Part shown: positions 5,441 through 8,245 of the stretch, in pieces
Position numbering within the stretch: the stretch's first letter is position 1
How the letters are laid out: every line of letters begins with the position of its first letter
Source of the DNA: JAQBDA01 sp041301185
GTDB taxonomy: Bacteria; Chloroflexota; Anaerolineae; Anaerolineales; UBA4823
Direction: 5' to 3'
Assembly (NCBI GenBank): GCA_041301185.1
Contig: JBFYSV010000156.1
Location: 1 to 8,245 of the forward strand
Length of the DNA: 8,245 nucleotides
Program-made: the position numbers and the translations under genes
Notes under the pieces: model-generated
Told to the model about the DNA's origin: nothing
The model's database searches: none
The model's input: only the letters and a program-made list of their open reading frames with translations

Positions 5441-6950
5441 ACGCATCCTCCTCCAAGGCGACCGAATCCTCAATCTGGAGAGGTATCACCACCTCAACCC
5501 GAGTTCCTTGCCCGGGAGCCGAATTGATTTTCAGCCGCCCACCAACCGACTCGACTCGCTCGCGCATCCCGGCAATTCCCCAGCCGTGGGGCGGTTGCAA
5601 CTCTCGCCGCAGGTCAAAGCCTGCACCCGCGTCACTCACCTGCATCATGATCTGCTCATCCTGGTATTCCACCAGAACCTTGGCCGTTTCACATTTGGCG
5701 TGCCGGGCGACATTGGTCAAAGCCTCTTGCGCTACCCGGAACATCACCGTCTCGACCAGGGGATCTAATCGCTTCATCAAGCCCAGGATTTCCAGAGCGA
5801 TATCTATTCGTGTGCGGCGGCGCTCTTCATCTACCAGGTAGTGCAGGGCCGCTACCAATCCGAGATCATCCAGCTGTGCCGGGCGCAAATCATGCACCAG
5901 GCGGTAAATGCCCTGCGACACCTGCCGGCAGAGGGATTGCAGGCGGTCGAGCATCCTGCTTACCGGTTGCCCACCCGGTACAACCTGGCGCAATGTGGCA
6001 AGATCTAACGCCATAGCGGTCAAAAGCTGGGCAGTCTCATCGTGCAGCTCGCGGGCAATCCGGGCACGTTCATCTTCCTGGGCAATCACTATGTGGCGGA
6101 GCAGCTCACGCCGCATAGCCTCCCGCTCTGCCAAATCATGCTGAACCTGCTCCAGGGCTTCCAGGCGGGCACGCTGGGCGGAGACCAGTTCCAGACGGCG
6201 GGTGGCTTCCGCTGCCTGGATAGCAAGGATCATCCCGATGGTCGCCAGGATTGCCAGGCCAGCCCGCAGGAGCTGGACAGGGAAGCCAAGCAAGTCTACG
6301 AACACGGCTGTATTCAAATAGCCAGCCAGGTAGATTTCTCCCGGTCGGACCACGAGCTGGGTCAAGCCATACAAGGCAAAGCTAAAGGCAGCCAGGCGCA
6401 GACCCAATACCAGCTCGCGCCCCACTCCCGGACGGGGCAAATAGGACTGCTGCGCCAGTCCTACCGCTGCCAGGATTGCAGCAGGAACTGCCAGCAAGTA
6501 GCGAGACAGCGCATCGGCATGGGCAATCCAATCGGAAATGGGTTCCCGCTGGACAATACCGGTCACGACCGTCAAGGCGAGATAAAGTACCAGCAACCCG
6601 ATCCCGGCATAGATCAGGCGCGCAGGCAGGCGCCGCGGCTGGGGTCTCAGGGCTTGAAGCCCAAAAACCAGGAGAGAAGAGAATGAAGCGATCAACAATA
6701 GCAAACGCGCCCAATCTGTCATCGCCAATAGCGGCAGGTTGAAACCCTGGCGCAGCTCTATCGCCATCTCCAGCCACTCGTGGGTGCCATGCAAGAAGCC
6801 AAAAACCGCCAGCGGGACCAGCAAGCGCGCCTCGCCCAACATTGGGGAGCGCCGAGATTCCATTACCATGACCAGGCCCATGCTAAAAAAGGCAAGGCCA
6901 TAGACGAAGAATATCAACAAAAACTCAAAACTCAGCTCGCCGGAAGGCAT
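5409..6950 (-). CDS. Membrane sensor histidine kinase (7TM-like sensor, HisKA_3/NarX-type core)
   Basis: Numbered from the ATG at 6950 (513 aa), the N-terminal half is a multi-helix membrane sensor with about seven hydrophobic segments (roughly 8-30, 42-60, 82-100, 112-133, 150-167, 180-200, 225-247). It contains F-G-F-L-H-G-T-H-E-W-L-E-M (50-62) with two histidines at a membrane helix end. A coiled coil (about 248-290) leads to the dimerisation domain with E-D-E-R-A-R-I-A-R-E-L-H-D-E, phosphoacceptor H303. The ATPase domain has the N-box E-A-L-T-N-V-A-R-H-A (409-418), D-A-G-A-G-F (440-445) and H-G-W-G-I-A-G-M-R-E-R (455-465). This is the HPK7/NarX-type core, which matches the NarL-type regulator it overlaps. 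A GTG at 7016 would add 22 residues without improving the sensor; the ATG has AGAGAG three bases upstream. The ligand is unknown; the neighbours suggest a respiratory or redox cue. Confidence 0.93.
   Translation of the reverse strand: MPSGELSFEFLLIFFVYGLAFFSMGLVMVMESRRSPMLGEARLLVPLAVFGFLHGTHEWLEMAIELRQGFNLPLLAMTDWARLLLLIASFSSLLVFGLQALRPQPRRLPARLIYAGIGLLVLYLALTVVTGIVQREPISDWIAHADALSRYLLAVPAAILAAVGLAQQSYLPRPGVGRELVLGLRLAAFSFALYGLTQLVVRPGEIYLAGYLNTAVFVDLLGFPVQLLRAGLAILATIGMILAIQAAEATRRLELVSAQRARLEALEQVQHDLAEREAMRRELLRHIVIAQEDERARIARELHDETAQLLTAMALDLATLRQVVPGGQPVSRMLDRLQSLCRQVSQGIYRLVHDLRPAQLDDLGLVAALHYLVDEERRRTRIDIALEILGLMKRLDPLVETVMFRVAQEALTNVARHAKCETAKVLVEYQDEQIMMQVSDAGAGFDLRRELQPPHGWGIAGMRERVESVGGRLKINSAPGQGTRVEVVIPLQIEDSVALEEDAYGPDPLVVGR
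5447..5454 (-). promoter_or_regulatory. Strong Shine-Dalgarno of the response regulator, inside the kinase gene
   Basis: GGAGGAGG on the minus strand lies within the last codons of the kinase gene and six bases before the ATG at 5440. It touches the in-frame ATG at 5446, which is too close to be served by it. It therefore fixes the regulator start at 5440 and gives the regulator its own translation signal despite the 32-base overlap. Confidence 0.8.
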
Positions 6951-7161
6951 ATACTCTCTGTGACAATCTATTGCGAGATAACAGGCATCGCTTCTTACAA
7001 ATGTGTTTTCCAGCACACAATTTTCTCATTGCATTTTAACCTAATTCTAAGGTAAAATATAGGCTATTATACCCACGAGTGTGGTAGATCAACGCCGTTT
7101 ATTGGGGTAATTAGCCCAATTAGCGGTTCTGCACACAAAAAACAAGGGTAACGCCAAAGTG
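6951..7161. promoter_or_regulatory. Divergent promoter region between kinase and multihaem cytochrome genes
   Basis: The 211 bases separate the two divergent start codons and are AT-rich compared with the flanking genes. On the plus strand, TTGCAT (7029-7034) with TAAAAT (7053-7058), spaced by 18 bases, is a plausible sigma70-type pair, and TATTAT (7065-7070) is an alternative -10 box. TGTGT (7002-7006) and ACACA (7015-7019) form a 5-bp dyad with an 8-base centre nearer the kinase start. AAGGG at 7144-7148 may serve as the ribosome site of the cytochrome, though 13 bases is a long spacing. No convincing minus-strand promoter is evident. Shared control of both genes is inferred from the arrangement. 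Confidence 0.45.
7101..7120. promoter_or_regulatory. 20-base near-perfect palindrome in the cytochrome leader, likely operator
   Basis: ATTGGGGTAATTAGCCCAAT is symmetric at 18 of 20 positions. The arms ATTGGG and CCCAAT are perfectly complementary and the centre TAATTA is itself palindromic; only the G at 7107 and the G at 7114 break the symmetry. It lies 41 bases before the ATG at 7162 and downstream of the best plus-strand -10 candidates. That position fits a repressor-type operator or a 6-bp mRNA hairpin with an 8-base loop. The binding factor is not known. Confidence 0.5.
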
Positions 7162-8245
7162 ATGAAACGGTTCTTGAAAAAGGTACATGATTTCTTCTTC
7201 CCTTCAGCCGGAGCCTCGCGCTGGCAGCGAGTGCTGCCCTATGCTGTACTGGGCATCCTGACAATCCTGGTTCTCACTGCGGGCGCTTACGCCTGGGATT
7301 ACACAAACTCTCCACCCTTTTGCGGCGAAGTTTGTCATACCATGCCCCCGGAATACACTGCTTATCTGACATCCCCGCATGCCCGCATTGATTGTGTGGA
7401 CTGCCATATCGGCAAGGGCTTTATAGCCACTCGCATCAGCCGAAAAGCGGGCGACCTCCGGCATGTTATTGCCACCGCCTTCAACACCTATGAATTTCCC
7501 ATCCGGGCACATACAATGCGCCCGGCGCGCGAGACCTGCGAGCTATGCCACTCGCCGGACAAGTTTTCCGATGACAGCCTGCGCGAGATCAAGCGCTTCC
7601 AAGATGACCAGAACAACACACCGGTCAGCACCTACCTGACCCTGAAAACAGGTGGCGGCAGCAAACGCGAAGGCCTGGGGAAAGGCATCCACTGGCATAT
7701 CGAGAACAAGATCGAATACCTGGCAACCGATCCGGAGGAACAACACATCCCGTACGTCCGGGTGACCAACGCTGATGGCTCAGTCACCGAGTATAGCGAG
7801 GTAGGGGCCCAAATCGATCCTGCCCTGATCAGCTCCGAGGAAATCAAGGAGATGGATTGCATCACCTGCCATAACCGCATCACCCACCTGGTGCCGCAAC
7901 CGGAAGATACCGTGGACCAGCTGCTTACCCGTGGAATCATATCCCCGGAGATCCCAGAAATTCGCGTGAAAGCCGTAGAGATGTTCAGCCCCCTCTACGA
8001 ATCGAACGAATATGCCAGACAGGCGATTGCCGGATTAGCCAATTATTACTCTACCTACCATCCCGAGTACTACCAGGCCAATCAAGACAAGATCGACGCC
8101 GCGATTGCCGCCCTGCAACAGGCATATAGCAACAGCGTCTACCCGGAACAGAACTCGAACTGGGACTCGCACCCCAACAATGTCGGGCACAAAGATTCAC
8201 CGGGCTGCTTCCGCTGCCACGATGGCAAGCACCTGAGCTCCGAAG
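7162..8245 (+). CDS. Membrane-anchored multihaem cytochrome c, NapC/NirT-like (3' end beyond the window)
   Basis: From the ATG at 7162 the frame stays open for 361 codons to the right edge. A basic N-terminus and one transmembrane helix (about 24-45) anchor an extracytoplasmic domain. Five haem attachment motifs are visible: C-G-E-V-C-H (54-59), C-V-D-C-H (78-82), C-E-L-C-H (126-130), C-I-T-C-H (233-237) and C-F-R-C-H (349-353). The first is CX3CH, not CX2CH, and is followed by T-M-P-P-E-Y, like the C-H-x-M start of NapC/NrfH quinol dehydrogenases. About 100 residues without a haem motif lie between the third and fourth motifs and contain H-W-H (177-179), which could supply axial ligands. The last visible stretch, C-F-R-C-H-D-G-K-H, suggests that at least one more haem may follow beyond the edge. 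The likely role is passing electrons from membrane quinol to an extracytoplasmic partner; that partner is not visible. Tetrahaem NapC is about 200 aa, so this is an enlarged relative. Confidence 0.9.
   Translation, partial: MKRFLKKVHDFFFPSAGASRWQRVLPYAVLGILTILVLTAGAYAWDYTNSPPFCGEVCHTMPPEYTAYLTSPHARIDCVDCHIGKGFIATRISRKAGDLRHVIATAFNTYEFPIRAHTMRPARETCELCHSPDKFSDDSLREIKRFQDDQNNTPVSTYLTLKTGGGSKREGLGKGIHWHIENKIEYLATDPEEQHIPYVRVTNADGSVTEYSEVGAQIDPALISSEEIKEMDCITCHNRITHLVPQPEDTVDQLLTRGIISPEIPEIRVKAVEMFSPLYESNEYARQAIAGLANYYSTYHPEYYQANQDKIDAAIAALQQAYSNSVYPEQNSNWDSHPNNVGHKDSPGCFRCHDGKHLSSE

Noticed and set aside
6042..6686. 214-codon open frame on the plus strand antisense to the histidine kinase
   Set aside because: The composition is Gln/Arg-rich as expected from a shadow of leucine- and alanine-rich membrane helices, and there is no domain; the kinase motifs are on the opposite strand.
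6951..7016. N-terminal extension of the histidine kinase from the GTG at 7016
   Set aside because: The extra 22 residues are polar with scattered cysteines and no family resemblance, and the ATG at 6950 leads directly into the first membrane helix.

Overview
The window reads as part of a respiratory-type bacterial chromosome of moderate GC content. It carries a System I (Ccm) cytochrome c maturation cluster, a two-component system and two c-type cytochromes. I lean towards Chloroflexota (Anaerolineae-like). The reasons are a lipoprotein cytochrome, a Cys-type CcmE kept together with CcmG and CcmH, a CcmH with an extra cysteine pair, a zinc-ribbon CcmI-like protein, and a NapC-like cytochrome whose first haem motif is CGEVCH. 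This assignment is inference from gene content, with no 16S or marker phylogeny behind it.

Layout: everything from 6950 down to 1 is on the minus strand and reads as one colinear block. In transcription order it holds a 7TM-type sensor histidine kinase (6950-5409) overlapping a NarL/LuxR response regulator (5440-4754); a 131-base gap with possible regulatory sites; ccmE (4622-4104); a 115-base gap with a 14-bp inverted repeat; ccmF (3988-1931); ccmH (1912-1430); a TlpA/CcmG thioredoxin (1395-814); a CcmI-like coiled-coil protein ending in a zinc ribbon (789-232); and the start of a monohaem-type cytochrome c lipoprotein (230 to beyond base 1). On the plus strand, divergent from the kinase across a 211-base intergenic region, a membrane-anchored multihaem cytochrome c of the NapC/NirT type begins at 7162 and runs off the right edge. 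Five haem motifs are visible in it. The first and last genes are cut by the window edges.

How it fits together: CcmE carries haem to the CcmF/CcmH ligation machinery, CcmG keeps apocytochrome and CcmH thiols reduced, and the CcmI-like protein may support the ligase from the cytoplasmic face. The two flanking cytochromes are plausible clients. The kinase-regulator pair lies directly upstream of the ccm genes and back-to-back with the multihaem cytochrome, so control of both transcription units by a respiratory or redox signal is a reasonable inference. ccmA, ccmB, ccmC and ccmD are not in the window.

The strongest points for follow-up are the CxxxY haem-binding motif of CcmE in a cluster that keeps CcmG and CcmH, the four-cysteine CcmH, the zinc-ribbon CcmI-like protein, the CX3CH first haem of the NapC-like cytochrome, and a 20-base near-perfect palindrome in the leader of that cytochrome gene.
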